NCBI RefSeq assembly: GCF_030867095.1
Contig: NC_081828.1
Coordinates: 3,363,001 to 3,427,000 of the forward strand
Length of the DNA stretch: 64,000 nucleotides
Reading direction: 5' to 3'
Source of the DNA: Alligator mississippiensis
Taxonomy: Eukaryota; Chordata; Crocodylia; Alligatoridae
Part shown: in pieces, positions 20,301 to 31,997 of the stretch
Layout of the letters: each line of letters opens with the position of its first letter
How positions within the stretch are numbered: the stretch's first letter is position 1
The notes under the pieces: generated by a model
The model's database searches: none
Seen by the model: the letters and a program-made list of their open reading frames with translations, nothing else
What the model was told of the DNA's origin: nothing
Position numbers and translations under genes: made by a program

Positions 20301-23300
20301 TAGAGACTAATAGGGGCTGGAAGGGAGCTGCAGAAGTCCAGCCCCTGAGGCAGCATCAGCCCTGTGCAAACCGTGCAGCCGCACGCCAGTTGTCTGTCCC
20401 TCACCCTCTGCTTGTACTGGAATCCAAGACGAGGGGCTTTCCCCCATGTTGAAGGGGGTGGGGACTCGTCTTGGACCCGAGTGCGAATCCTCTAGAGGCG
20501 GGTGAGCAGGAGAGCTGGTGGGTCCCGGTGGAAAGCATTCACCGGTGGGCCTGACCTGGGTACGAGGACTGGCTCTCGTGCTCTGCGCCCTTTCTTGCAC
20601 CTCCGTAAGGAGAGGGGAGTTGTGGAGAAGGTCCAGAGAAGGGTAACAAGGATGATGCATGGTTTGGAGGGGGGCTTCCCTAGGACAGACTGAAGAGGCC
20701 AGGCCTGGTCCGCTTAGAAAAGAGATGCCTAAGGGGGGACGTGAGAAGGGTTTTCAAAACACTCAATGGCGCGGAGAATGTCACGAGGGATTTATTACTG
20801 ACGTCTCCCAATGCAAGCACGAGGGCTTACGACATAAAATGAGTTGGTAGGAAGTTCATGATTAACACAAGGCCGCTCTTTTCCATCCAGTGCGTCACTA
20901 AAGGGTCGTTGCCACCAGACGTGTGGGAAGCTGGCAGCTCGGCCAGGGATGGGACACATGCTTGGAGGAAAGGGGCATCGGTCGGTATTGAGCACGGGAG
21001 CGAGGGCCACGGCCTCTGAATCAATCAGACCTTCAGTGCTGGAGGCTGCGAGGGAGAGAGGAACGGGGGAAAACCCTGCTCGGACCCAGTCGCTCTCCCT
21101 CCAGCCTCCACGCTCTGCCCCGTGGGATGCAGGACGTGGGCAAGATGGCCCTGGGGTCTGACCCAGGACAGGATGCTCTCTGCTTTGGGTCCGGCCTGGG
21201 AGGGATCCCCATAGCAGCGCCCCAGTCCTCGGGGCTGGACGCTGAGCTGGACGGTCCGTGCAGTGCCCCTGGGCTGGATGGAGAGCGCAAAGGCACTCAG
21301 CAAATCTCTCCGGCGCTTGGCTGGGCCATGCTTTTGTCCAGGAGGAGCAGACCTCTGGGGAGCGACTCGGTCCCTCCCGCCAGCACCGACAGGGCTGGGG
21401 AAACACCTGCCTTTGCTCCCAGTCCCATGCTTTCAGCGCTTCCTGAGGGACGCATCCTGGCCGGGGGTTTCCTGCTCCGTCCGCTCCTCCCCACTTCCCC
21501 TGGCTGAGCTAAGGCTGTCCTGCCTTGGCCCCGCTCCGGCCCGAGCTAGGGTGGGGGGCTGCAGCAGTCTGGGTTACAGCCAGCATCCCCCAAATCCCGG
21601 TCTGGTCTCAAACCCTGCCCCAGGGGTCTCGGCTGTTAGCGAGGGGCCGGCTTTGCACAGACGCTGCAGAGAGTTGCTCCCTCGACCCCTGGCCCACCTG
21701 CTCCTGCTCTGCGCCAGACCGTGGCAGTGGGCGCTCCCCTCTCGCTGCTATACTCAAGCCCCTGGTCTCTGCCCAGGGGGTACAGTCAGACCTGCTGACC
21801 GGTCCTAGGAGCAATCACGGTGCATCGGGCCCAGCTAGGCCCTGGGGCCAAGATGGGTCCCCCAGAGACCCCCCGCCAGGGAGCTCATGCTGCTTTATTC
21901 CACCCTCCGCTCCATCCGTGAGCCCCGCGCTCCTCCGGCAGGCTTGGCCTCCATCATAGCTGGGCCACAGCCATCCCGTAGACCGTCCAGCTCTGACTCA
22001 GCCCCCCACGAGGAGCTCAGAGCTGGGCTGCTGCCCCCCACCCCAGCAGGGAGGTCTCGGCAGGGTGGGTTTGCTGCAAGCAGAACAGCTGTGCAAGGCC
22101 CAGCTGCAGCTGTGGAGGCTCTGAGCCCACCCCCGGGCTGGTCGGGAGCCCCGCGTATCGGTGCTTCGCTAGCCCAGCTCAGCGCTGTAGTTGGGGGCAG
22201 GAAGGGATTATGTCCAGCTGGCAGGCAGAGGGGAAGAGAAGCAGCCAAGGGGGTTTTCCAGTGCGGTGGAGGGATCACGCCCTGCAGGGTTGGTCAGGAT
22301 CCCAGAAGTGGTTCAGGACATTGCAACAGCTGTGAGGTCCCATCACCCTCAGCCCGCCCCTGCCACTGGAGGGGTAATTCAGGCCGCCTGAGATACCCCC
22401 AGGAGTGGGCACTGGCACGGAGGAGAAGGGCTGCGCTCATGTACCTCTCAGCCGCTCAGGGCCAGACGTGGCCCATGCTGGGGGTTGGAGCAGCTGAGGG
22501 GTTGCTCATCTCATCTGAAGATCATCTAATCTGGACGTGAAGCAGGTCTGGGACGTGGAGGGGGGCTGTGTAGCCTGGACGCGGGTGCAGGGGCAGCAGA
22601 TGGAGCGTCCCGGATGGGAGGGACGCGCTGCGGCTGGGGGGCGCGAAGGCTGCCAGCACGTGGCCTGCGTCCCACCGCAGCTGCATGCCGCCAGGAGCCA
22701 GACCACACGCCAGGCCAGCTCTCAGCCCCCGTCCGACCAACCGGGTCTGGCGTGTATCCCCAGCGGGGCAGGTGGCTCTTGGGGGCACGGGCTGCAGGGA
22801 TGCTCCATGCACCGAGCACACGCGTGACGCAGGCCCCGTGCACAGCTGTGTGCCTCCGTGGAGGGGTGCAATGGGGAACAAGGGCAGAGGGGGTCGGGAG
22901 ATGGGGGAGCCCCCCGGGCCTGGGCTGGGTCTCTTGCCCTCTCCTCACCTTGGTGCTGCTTGTCTCCCCTCCAGGCCTATCTGCGAGCCATCGACGTGAA
23001 GATCCTGCAGCAGCTGGCGGCCGTGAACGAGGGCATCGAGGCCGTGAAGTGGCTCCTGGAGGAGAAGGGGGCCCTGACGAGCCGCTGCAGCAGCCTGACC
23101 AGCAGCCAGTACAGCCTGGGGGGCAGCCAGGAGACCTCGCGCCGCGGCAGCTGGGCCAGCCTGCAGGACCCCAACGACCGGCTGGACAGCGTCTCCATCG
23201 GCAGCTACCTGGACACGCTGGCCGACGAGCTGGACGAGTACTCCCAGCACGCCGCGGACCCCCGGCCGGGCGCCCCCCTGGCCCGCTTCGAACAGGACTG

Positions 23301-23622
23301 GGCCATCGTCGACCCCGAGCGGGGCCTGGCGGGGAAGGTGGGCTCCCCCGGGGCCCGGCCGGAGCAGGCGCGGCTCGGCATGGAGCCTGGCTCGGCGTGG
23401 GCCGCGAGCCCCCCGGACCGCGGCAGAGCGGCGGGTAACGGCTCGCTGGGGAAGCAGGCGGTGCCGCTGGAAGCGGGCAGGGAAGCGGTGGCGGCGGGGG
23501 ACGCCGGCAGCCGCAGGGGCAAGACCGAGGCGGAGAACTGCAAGCCCAACAGCAAGGTGCACCTGGAGTACGATGCCCACTGGCGCTGGGTGCAGTCCCA
23601 GGATGACGTCACCTTCTTGTAG
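17127..23622 (+). CDS. LURAP1: LURAP1, leucine rich adaptor protein 1 (two exons)
   Basis: Cytoplasmic adaptor, also called LRAP35a. In mammals it is reported to promote canonical NF-kB signalling and to link MRCK kinases to the PDZ-containing myosin MYO18A. Coding exons 17,127-17,330 and 22,975-23,622 give 283 residues (human 239). The joined sequence shows 'ELRELEGKAGR..P.GL' at the N-terminus and the highly conserved 'AYLRAIDVKILQQL' (68 onward). 'GIEAVKWLLEE', 'SSLTSSQYSL', 'DRLDSVSIGSYLDTLADELD' and the C-terminus 'WVQSQDDVTFL' follow. The final T-F-L fits a class I PDZ ligand. The start is chosen because MEPGAAL...ELEGKAGR aligns with human MEGT...DVEGKVGR. An in-frame ATG at 16,920 could add 69 residues. 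The extra length comes from a Gly-Pro tract (residues 40-50) and a loose Gly/Ala-rich stretch before the C-terminus. It is head-to-head with POMGNT1, as in human. Confidence 0.97.
17340..18060 (+). repeat. C-rich degenerate tandem array at the start of LURAP1 intron 1
   Basis: About 700 bp of variants of 'CCCCCCAGCTCTGCAATAGC'. The 20-mer GCAAAGCCCCGCTGTTTTGC occurs exactly at 17,346 and 17,403 (57-bp spacing) and again with two changes at 17,495. C-runs of five to eight recur throughout. The opposite strand is a continuous G-rich tract. It starts about ten bases after the exon 1 donor. Confidence 0.85.
18321..18608 (+). repeat. Left arm of an inverted repeat (SINE-like) in LURAP1 intron 1
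   Basis: Reverse complement of 19,018-19,305 over about 288 bp; the best 150 bp (18,455-18,606) differ at roughly 14 positions by eye. It includes the MIR/CORE-SINE signature 'CACTGGGTGACCTCAAGCCC', then 'GCCTCAG', then 'CATTTTATAAAGCGTTTAGA'. Both outer and inner ends coincide, consistent with two full-length copies of one SINE family in opposite orientation or with an inverted duplication. Confidence 0.85.
19018..19305 (-). repeat. Right arm of the inverted repeat in LURAP1 intron 1
   Basis: Pairs with 18,321-18,608 across a spacer of about 409 bp. Transcribed LURAP1 pre-mRNA could fold this into a long imperfect duplex. Confidence 0.85.
19306..22974 (+). other. LURAP1 intron 1, distal part
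   Basis: Holds MIR-like antisense sequence at 19,965-20,050 (GGAAACTGAGGCACGGAGCA), a minus-oriented CR1 end at 20,305-20,390 and a plus-oriented CR1 piece at 20,600-20,950. The remainder (20,950-22,974) looks single-copy with no recognisable exon. Confidence 0.6.
20600..20950 (+). mobile_element. CR1 LINE fragment, old
   Basis: Carries 'GGAGAAGGTCCAGAGAAGGG', then 'TAACAAGGATGATGCATGG', and later 'GAAAAGAGATGCCTAAGGGG' and 'TTTTCAAAACACTCAATGG', the internal order of CR1 ORF2-3' sequence. Heavily diverged. Confidence 0.75.
22975..23622 (+). CDS. LURAP1: LURAP1 coding exon 2
   Basis: Acceptor CTCCCCTCCAG|GCC. 215 codons and TAG at 23,620-23,622. Carries the conserved core helices, the Ser-rich block and the C-terminal 'DDVTFL'. 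Confidence 0.97.
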   Translation, partial: AYLRAIDVKILQQLAAVNEGIEAVKWLLEEKGALTSRCSSLTSSQYSLGGSQETSRRGSWASLQDPNDRLDSVSIGSYLDTLADELDEYSQHAADPRPGAPLARFEQDWAIVDPERGLAGKVGSPGARPEQARLGMEPGSAWAASPPDRGRAAGNGSLGKQAVPLEAGREAVAAGDAGSRRGKTEAENCKPNSKVHLEYDAHWRWVQSQDDVTFL

Positions 23623-23869
23623 TGCCGGCCGGCTCTGGCCTCGGGGGGCAAGTCCCCGGCTCCGGCGGACCCCGCCAAGGCACCGGCTTTGGCTCCATGC
23701 GGATGTGGGAGCGGAGGGGCTGCGGGGGTGAGGGCAGAGGGGACCGCAGCGCGGCCGCGTCGCACTTCTGGGAGCGGAGGCGTTTCGGGCGGGATTGGCC
23801 CTTGCAACCCTGTTTCGTGGCTCTGTGCAATGCTGTGCAACCCCACTGCTGGTTCTTCCCCCAACGTGG

Positions 23870-23945
23870 ATGGTAGCTTTGTGGTGCCTCAGTTTCCCCG
23901 TCTGCAGCCTGAGGCTGAATTTCCCTGTCTCCCAAGCGAGAGGGA
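23870..23945 (+). repeat. MIR-like fragment in the LURAP1 3' UTR
   Basis: 'GTGCCTCAGTTTCCCCGTCT' is the classic MIR core. It lies about 260 bp past the stop codon, so it is probably part of the mRNA. Confidence 0.6.
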
Positions 23946-25288
23946 GCCCATTCCCCCTTTCCTGCGGTGATTTAAGTGCCAATCGTGTGCTCGGTGCTCG
24001 GCGGACGCGGCACTTTGTATTCCCCCTGCGCTCCCTTAGCACAACCCTTGCACGGGCATGGTTATGATGTCATGGGCCCTGCAGCGTGACCTCATAAGTC
24101 CGAGAGAGGGAGTTCGCTGTGCTAGTCTGACGTCAGGCCTCTCTCCTGCCCCCCAACCCTGCCCCTCCTTGCACTTTAAGCCCGTGCTGGCTCTCGCGGC
24201 CTGGGCTGCTGCAACCTGCTTGGCAGTGACGGCTCTGGAAAGAGTCTCCGGATGCTGAGTCCTTCCTCGGGCACCCCCAGGGCCAGGCAAGCTCTGCTGT
24301 CGCAGAGATGAGGGAGTGGGAGAGAGACCCCCACAGCACCCTGGGGTCTCCCCCAGAGCCAGGCTGACTGCTACACCAGCCCAGATGCCACCGAAATTCA
24401 CAGAGCCACGGGGCCTGGTTGCAACGAGGATGGAGCTGGAGACAGCAGCTGGCGGGTCTGTTAATCCTCCTGAGGATGCCTGACCCCGAATATGCCTGCC
24501 TTGTGCTGCTGCCCCCCTCCCCATAGGGTCTGCGCTGTCATCTGTTTGTGCGTCCCCCCTGTTCTGCAAACATCTCCCCCAGCCCTAGCATGATCTCTGT
24601 GCTGCCCCTGGCGCGGGGGCATCTGTCAGGCAGCCTTTCCCCTGTCCTGCTGGCTGGGCAAGCCATCCCCTCACGCCCCTGCAGATCAGGAGCACGTCCT
24701 TGGATGCCAGTGCGAATGCAAGCGTGACTGTCCCCCATGCTTCCCAAGCAGGACGTGGCCTTTCCCTGTTTAGGAACCACTGCTGGGAGGGATGGAGGGA
24801 TGCGTCTGAGACCTGCCAGATGCTCTTGGCATTCATCCCGCTACCTTATGGGATGCTCTTCTGCTTAAAACTTGTCCCGGTGCAGCTAAGAAGCAGCTTG
24901 GCTTCTCCTCCGGCTCTTCGGGGCTCGGCTGTGTGCTGGTGGTGCATTGCCTATGGCCAGAAGCAAACTGGACCGGGGGCCTGCGAAAGGCGGACAGACC
25001 TCTCCACTGTAGCTGTGCAAGCCCAGGCTCTTGGAGGAAGAGCGACGACGCTGCTGTCTGTCCTCCCCTGACTCGCGACCCCTTGCAAGCAGCACGGCTC
25101 ATTTCTCCTGCACCCAGCCCAGCACCTCAAAGCTGCTGCCCGCTGTCGAGGCCGAACAAGGCTGCTGTGTTATTATGGATGTTGTGGCACCTTCCTGGGA
25201 TGTGCTGGTGTGTTGGCAGCGGGGCGCGGATGAGGCTGTGGGGTCGTGGTGCTGGTAACAAGCTACTGTCCATGGGATCCTCTTGGGG

Positions 25289-25294
25289 AATAAA
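25289..25294 (+). terminator. LURAP1: Probable LURAP1 polyadenylation signal
   Basis: AATAAA followed within 30-50 bases by a GT-rich stretch (GTGTTCC...GGTGGTGTGGAG). It is 1.67 kb past the stop and would give a 3' UTR of about 1.7 kb. I saw no AATAAA between the stop codon and here. Assignment is by position only. Confidence 0.6.
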
Positions 25295-28200
25295 CCCTTG
25301 TGTTCCTAACGGTGGTGTGGAGATAGTGGGCTTGTTCGGCATCACCCTCCTTGCAACTTTGCAAGGAGATTTGGGGCGAGGAGGTAGGGATCTGCAGGCT
25401 GGCAGGGGCTTCAAGGGTCTCGTAGCAATCTATAGTCGGAGGTGATGCTGTTGCTGGTTGGTGTCTCTCTTAGGAGAGGTCCCTGATGTTTCCAGCTGTG
25501 TGCGGTGAACTGGGAGCTCGTTCTACTAAGGGGAGAGGGGAAGATGGCTCACTGGCTGGGAGATGTGGAGCCCACCCCTTCCTCTGCCGCTGACTCCCGG
25601 TGTGACCTGGGCACGGAGAGCATCCTAGAGCCGTGGGGCTGCAAGGGCCACATCCAGAACAGCCCCTGTGTGAGGCAGGATCAGCCCCATCCAAACCAGC
25701 CCAGACAAATCCATCATGCAAACTCGTAGTACAATGACCAGTGGCTGTGCCGCCTCTCCTTGACCCCCTCCAGCGGTGGAGAGACCCCCGCTTCCCTGGG
25801 CCTCTACCCCACTGCTGCTAGTTCATAGCGCTGCCTCCGTCCCCAGAGCTCGCGGGCACTAAACCCTTGGGATAAAGAGCAGGGGATTCGTGGCTGGGAT
25901 GCAGAGGCTTGTGGTTTAGAGGCCACAGTTGCAAAAGCCAGACTGCTCCGGGCTGGAGCATTTCTCCAGGATCCAAACCCGGGTCCAGCCTCATGCACCC
26001 GGAGATGCTGGGAGAGCTGGGAATGGCTCTCGTGACCTCGCGGGGAGGAAAGCGGGGGTCCCTCGAGGCCTGCGTCTGGCGGCTGAGATGGGAAGGGCTG
26101 GGAAGGGAGCCCCATGCTTCCCCCATCCCTTTGCTGCTTCCAGCTGCAGCGAAGCATGGGAATAAAGGGAGAAGAGCCGGCCGCAGCGTATAGCAGGAAG
26201 CAGCTGGCCTTGCTCCAGCATACCTGGCATGGCTGGAATAGCTTCGGAGGCAAAGGCAGGGGGACCCGCTGGGAACAAGGAAGGGAGAGAGGGGGAAATA
26301 CAGGCAGTGACTAATAGCAGCAAGGGGAGAGGCAGCTGGACCGAAGTGGGGGGAGGTCTGGCTGTCTGGATGCAACCCCCTGCCCGCAGCACCAGGCACA
26401 GAGGGAGAGGGGAGTTTGCCCTTGGCCTTGCCAGCAGAGGACGGGGGGGGTGGGGGTGAGATAAACCAGGCCCTCCCCCTGCACCCAACGAAGGCAAAAT
26501 GCCCTAAATATGTTAGGAAAATGCCTCTGGAGCAGTGGCCAAGGCAGAGCGGGGCACAAGGCACCATTGTCCAGGGGGCTGTGCGTGTGCATGCGTGCGT
26601 GTGCATGCGTGCACCCTCAGCCGCTGCACAGAAGCGCCCTTGTCTCTGCCTAATTGGATGAGCGGGGATTGAATGGACGTCCCAGAGGCTGGAATGTCAA
26701 TCCCCGTAGCCCCCGGCCCCGCAGCCGCGCAGGCGGCTGGTCCTTGGCAGAGGCCGAGGTCCCGTGCCCTGCATTCAACGCACCCCTCCCCGGTGCCCAG
26801 TCAGCTGCCTCGAGAGCCAGCCGGCGTCGGAAGAACGGGCCGATTGTTCCTTATTCAAGCCTTTTGTGGCCTCCTCTGCCACCCCCTCCCCATCCCGTGC
26901 AGCCAGGGCATCTCTGCTGCAGTCTGTGGCAGCACCCTGCGGCTCAGCCCTGCCAGCTGCGGAGGCCTGTGGTGCAAGCCCTGCAGAGCTGAGCCGGGAC
27001 AGGGATGCTCGCCAGTTCCCGTGACTCATCGGAGCTGGCTTCGAGCCTCCCGGGCTGCAGTCAGGGTGCAAAGGAGGCCTGCCCACATCGGGGCAGCTCA
27101 CAGCATGGTGGGCTGCAGCATGGTGCCCACAGGAGTCAGCAGTGGTGAGAGCCAGGCACCAGGGCAGTGCCCATGGGGGCATGGTGGCCAGGGTGGGGGT
27201 CAACGTGGGGGAATTGGGAGCCCCTGGGAGTGCAGGAAGGTAGCATAGGGCCCTGCTCCACATTCAAATGAAAGCTGCATAGAAACCAGCTATAAAGTTG
27301 TTGCCCCTTTTCAAGCACCGACTTTGTAGCTGGTTGGCTCTTTTTGTAGCTGGACGGCCATTTTTATGGCACGATAAATACCTTGCGCACATGGGTGGTC
27401 TAAATGCATTGCGCGACTGACCAGTGAATTGCACAATATACATAACGTGTGCCAGGCGGCGCAGAGCCTCCCCGCTTCCCCCTCTCCTCCTTGCACAACA
27501 CCCAGCGCTGACGGGATGAGCGCCAAGGCCTCTCCTTATCTGTCTTCCCCAGGCAAAGGCAGTCTGAGGACTCACAAACAGCAAAGCGCAGCCAACACGC
27601 CCTATAGCCCGGGCCTCTGCTTGATCCAGAGACTTGCTAGCACCACGTCGCACCCAGCGTAGCTGTCAGGGGACACCGTGGCCAAGGTTTGCATGTTCTC
27701 TGCCTCCAGGGCTGGGGTCTGGGTGTCAGAGGACGGTCACACGGGTCCTTCTCCAGCTCTCTGGGGAGCACGTCATCCCGGCTCAGCACAGCTGATGTTG
27801 CAGGAACAGGGCCTTTATTAGCAGTGGCTGAAAATGCCCCACCGCCACTCGTGCCCACATCCTGGCCCCCTCTTTGGGGTGCCGTGGCTCACGGCCCGTC
27901 CAGCTGCCTTTGGGATGGGACGGGGTGTTCACAAGCAACGATTCCTCCCAAATCCCCCCTGCAGCTCTCAGGGAGGGAACATCCACCTCATCCCTTTGGT
28001 GGGCACCGGTCCTCAGCTCCCCTTCCTCTGCCGTAGGGCATCCTTGCATTGGGGGAGATCCCTAAGGGAGATCCCGATCCCGATTCTGTCTCCACCGTGG
28101 GTTGCATCTGACCCCCTCAACCTCGGGACTCGGAGGCCAGTGCTTCCAAGGCAGGATTGTTCCTCAGATTTGGTGCAAGCATCTTCCTTGGGAAGTCGGT

Positions 28201-30323
28201 CCTTCCTGCCGCATGGCCTGCCATTGATCCCAAGGGAGCAGGCAGCTCCAGGCACCCCTCTGCTCACATCTCCAGTGGACATTTGGGGTTGGGAGCTGGA
28301 CATGGGTCCATGTGGGGCTGGGAGCTGCATAGATGTACCAGCACTGCATCCCGCCCGGGCTCATTCTCCCACTCAGATGCTTCAAGACCCTTCAGGAGCC
28401 CCCCACAATCACCCCGTGAGGATTAAGGACTGACCCCAGGTGAGATAGGAGGTGCCCTGGGTCCGTCTGTCTCTGCAGGCCCAGCCTGGAGGGAAATCCA
28501 GCACAGATCCCCTTGAATCAATGGACTGATGTTTAACAGCTGTCACCCGCCCCACCTCTAGCCCAGGCCTGATGCACCGAGACCTTCCCCAGCTCGGTCT
28601 CCCACGGTCATCTTCACGCACAGGCTCACGCCGCCCCCGCGCTCCTGATGGTCCTGGGAGCTCGGAGATAGTTTTACAGCCCCGTCCCGGATTCCCCCTC
28701 CATGAGCTCACCAGCACTCATTGCATCTCATCAAGGACCTGTCATCCCTCCCCGTCCCTGTCGGCTTATAGGAGCCTTTTTATAGCAGGGCGCCGTCCGC
28801 AAGACCCCGGTGCAGGCCGCTGGCAATGGTGCAAGATGACTTCATAGCGCGCAGCTGTGAGATTTTCGGGATGGGGCTTCTTAATCAAGGCCAACCGCTC
28901 CCTCTTGGCAGGGTTTGGCGGCAGTCATTAGCGGCTGCCCGCCTCGTGTTGGCTCTCTCAGCTGGGCTACGAGTTAGGGACCCCCAGACCTAAGAGCATC
29001 CTCTATAGCAACTCCTACTCCCTATGCGCTGGCAGGGAGAAAGCCTTGCAATGAGACCTGGGTGCAAGAGCTTTTTTATTTTGCCAGTGACTAGGAAATC
29101 CACTGCAAAAATGGAGGGTTTTTTTTTTTACGGGGGGCTGGGATTGGAAACAAGTCACACGTGGGACAGGTTGGGCCAGCTATATGGAGGGACACTTCAG
29201 ACAGCCCTGAAATAATGCCTTTCCACCCTTTCAGAAGAGCCCTGCTGTTCGCTGCTGGTCTTTTTTGAAAGCCTTCCAACATTTCTTTGTGGGTTTTTGG
29301 GTTAAAAATGGACATTCTCTCCAAAAAAAAAAAAGGGTCGACTGAAGCACTAAATAATGACGCAAACAAAAAGAAAGCGGTTTGTTTCGGGGTGGTGGGT
29401 TGATCCCAAAATGAAACACTTCATTTTTTCCTTCCCTTTTGGCTGAAAATGTCCTTTTGCAGTTTGATCCAAATCAAGTCTCTGCCCAGGTTCAGGGTCT
29501 GGCCGCTGAGGTGACCAAAGGATTATTGGGGTTGGCCTGTGGGCAGCACATACTCCCTCATCGCGCCCAGAGCAGGATTAGTGTGGTGTGAGCCCCGGAG
29601 CTGGGCCGAGCTCACGTCCCACCATCCAGCTGAAGACCTCTGGACAGTAGAGGAGATGTTTCTTCTTGCCTTCAAGTGCCAGCAAAATCCAATTAGACTG
29701 ATTGGTGGGCCCAAGTGAAACCCAAGACCTGTGTCTCCCCCCAAAAAGGGGCTGGATTGCAAACTCGCTGTCGTGAGCTCAGCATCCAGGGGTGTATCGG
29801 GGAGATGCAGCGGTCAAACCCCCTTTGATTCCTGCTCCACACAAAGTTTAAAACCAACTTCCTGGGAGCAGCAGCAGCGTTTCTATTCAGGCAGCAGTGA
29901 GGGAGTCACTCGACTTTATGGGTCGTCATAATCCTGATTCCTTCTAAACCCTTCATGTTAATGACCCTTTTTTCCTTTGTTAATGGTCATGATGTTCCGC
30001 TAATCAAGCTAACCTTTCTTCTGCAATTCTGCTGTCTGTTGGCTGCTTCTGGTCCTGTAGCTCCTGTTTCACAGCCCTGCAGGCTGTTTTTAACTCTAGC
30101 TAAAAACATTCACTCAGGTGCAGAAATGTTAACTCAGGTGACCATTGATTAACTTGGTGTGGAAATAGCTTTCAGTGAAGCATTGGATGTATTGTGAAGG
30201 CATTCGAGAAGACTGGATTTTATGACACTGAAAGGGAGGTGCATTTAATTAACTACAGGGCTAAAGAAACAAACTTTTGATTATTTTTTCCCTCCTTTGT
30301 TGTGTTTTTTATACATGCAGATT
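25295..30323. other. Intergenic, no gene recognised
   Basis: Contains a CR1-type tail at 25,618-25,815(-), a GTGCATGC-rich microsatellite at about 26,580-26,615, and an unidentified element-like stretch at 27,265-27,440 with 'TTTGTAGCTGG' repeated 23 bp apart. A poly(A/T)-bearing old repeat lies around 29,110-29,460. Open frames lack coding character. Confidence 0.6.
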
Positions 30324-30973
30324 AATCACAGAATCACAGACAATGAGGTGTGAAGGGACCTCAGGAGGTCACATCTAGTCTGACCCCTGCTCCAAGCTGG
30401 ACCCTCCCCAGCTACAGCATCCCAGCCAGGGCTTTGTCTACCTGGGTCTTCAACACCTCCAAGGATGGAGACTGCACCACCTCTCTGGGTAACCTGTTCC
30501 AGTGTTTTACTACCCTACTGGGAACAAAATTTTTCCTAATATCTAACCTAAACTTCCCTTCCTGCAACTTGAGCCCATTGCTCCTTCTGTCATCTGCCCC
30601 CACTGAGACCAGCCCAGCTCCATCCTCTTTGCAGCCCCCCTGCAGGGAGGCGAAGGCTGCTATACAATCCCCCTTGGTCTTCTCTTCTCCAGACTGAATC
30701 AGCCCAGTTCCCTCAGCCTCTCCTCACCAGTCCTGTCCCCCAGCCCCACAACCATTGTGACTGCCCTCCTCTGGACTCTTTCCAATGTGTCCACATCCTT
30801 TCTGTAGTGGGGGAACGAAAACTAAACACAGGACTGCAGATGTGGCCTCCCCAGTGCCGAATAGAGGGGAAGGATCACTGCCCTCGATCTGCTGGCAATG
30901 CTCCTACCAATGCAGCCCAGGATGCCGTTAGACTTCTTGGCAGCAAGGGCACACTGCTGGCTCCTGTTCCAAC
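30324..30973 (-). mobile_element. CR1 LINE 3' fragment, minus strand
   Basis: Begins with AATCACAGAATCACAGACAA, the reverse complement of the CR1 terminal octamer repeat. It continues through 'GGGACCTCAGGAGGTCACAT', 'TGTTCCAGTGTTTTACTACC' and 'CTCTTTCCAATGTGTCCACA' to 'CACACTGCTGGCTCCTGTTC'. Frames are broken. Confidence 0.92.
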
Positions 30974-31023
30974 CATGCACATTGTAATAAAGATATACTT
31001 GTTTCTCCTCTCATCTTCCAACA

Positions 31024-31997
31024 GAACAATATTTCTCAAGGCTCTGTCCCTGGACCTATATTATTCAACATCTTCATCAATGATGTGGACATTGGTATCA
31101 GAAGCGGACTGGTCAAGTTTGCCGACGACACCAAACTTTGGGGCAAAGCATCCACACCTGAGGACAGGAGGGCAATCCAGGCTGACCTGGACAGGCTCAG
31201 CAAGTGGGCGGACGAGAACCTAATGGTGTTTAACACCGATAAATGCAAGGCTCTTCACCTTGGGAGGAAAAACCTGCAGCATGCTTATATGCTCGGCAGT
31301 GCTATGCTGGCTAGCACTACGGATGAAAAGGACTTGGGGGTCAGGATTGACCACAAGATGAACATGAGCCTTCAATGTGATGCTGCGGCTAGTAAAGCAA
31401 CCAAAACGCTGGCTTGCATCCATAGATGCTTCTCAAGCAAATCCCGGGACGTCATTCTCCCCTTGTACCCGGCAGCTGGAGTACTGCGTCCAGTTTTGGG
31501 CTCCACAATTCAAAAAGGATGTGGAGAAGCTTGAGAGAGTCCAGAGGAGAGCCACGCGCACGATCAGAGGTCAGGAAAACAGACCTTATGACGACAGGTT
31601 GAGAGCTATAACGCTCTTTAGCCTGGAAAAACGCAGGCTTGGGGCGATCTGATGGCCACCTACAAGTTTATCAGGGGTGACCACCAGGATCTGGGGGAAC
31701 ATCTGTTCACCAGAGCGCCCCAGGGGATGACGAGGTTGAATGGTCACAAACTCCACCGTGACCGATTCTGGCTGGACATAAGGAGAAATTCTTTACTGTC
31801 CGAGCCCCCAAGGTCTGGAATAGCCTGCCATCAGAGGTGGTTCAAGCACCTTCATTGAACACCTTCAAGAGAAATTTGGATGTCTATCTTGCTGGGATCC
31901 TGTGTCCCCAGCTGACTTCCTGACCCTGGGGCAGGGGGCTGGACTTGATGATCCTCCGGGGTCCCTTCCAGCCCTAATGTCTATGAAATCTATGAAA
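31024..31997 (+). mobile_element. CR1 LINE, 3' half with reverse transcriptase remnant
   Basis: LINE-type non-LTR retrotransposon copy. The first frame (from about 31,076) reads the C-terminal reverse transcriptase with 'KFADDTKLWGK', containing the F-A-D-D catalytic motif, then 'LDRLSKWADENLMVFNTDKC'. It breaks near 31,470-31,485, resumes in another frame with '[20 protein letters not shown]', and shifts again near 31,645 ('YKFIRGDHQDLGEH'). It ends with 'GGTCCCTTCCAGCCCTAATG' and two copies of TCTATGAAA. It is therefore a dead copy. It lies head-to-head, 50 bp from the minus-strand CR1 at 30,324-30,973. Confidence 0.93.

Noticed and set aside
22945..24042. 365-codon minus-strand open frame
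   Set aside because: Antisense shadow of LURAP1 exon 2, whose G/C third positions remove stops on the other strand.
31085..31534. 149-codon frame that looks like a reverse transcriptase gene
   Set aside because: It is the decayed CR1 LINE at 31,024-31,997 with at least two frame breaks, not a host gene.
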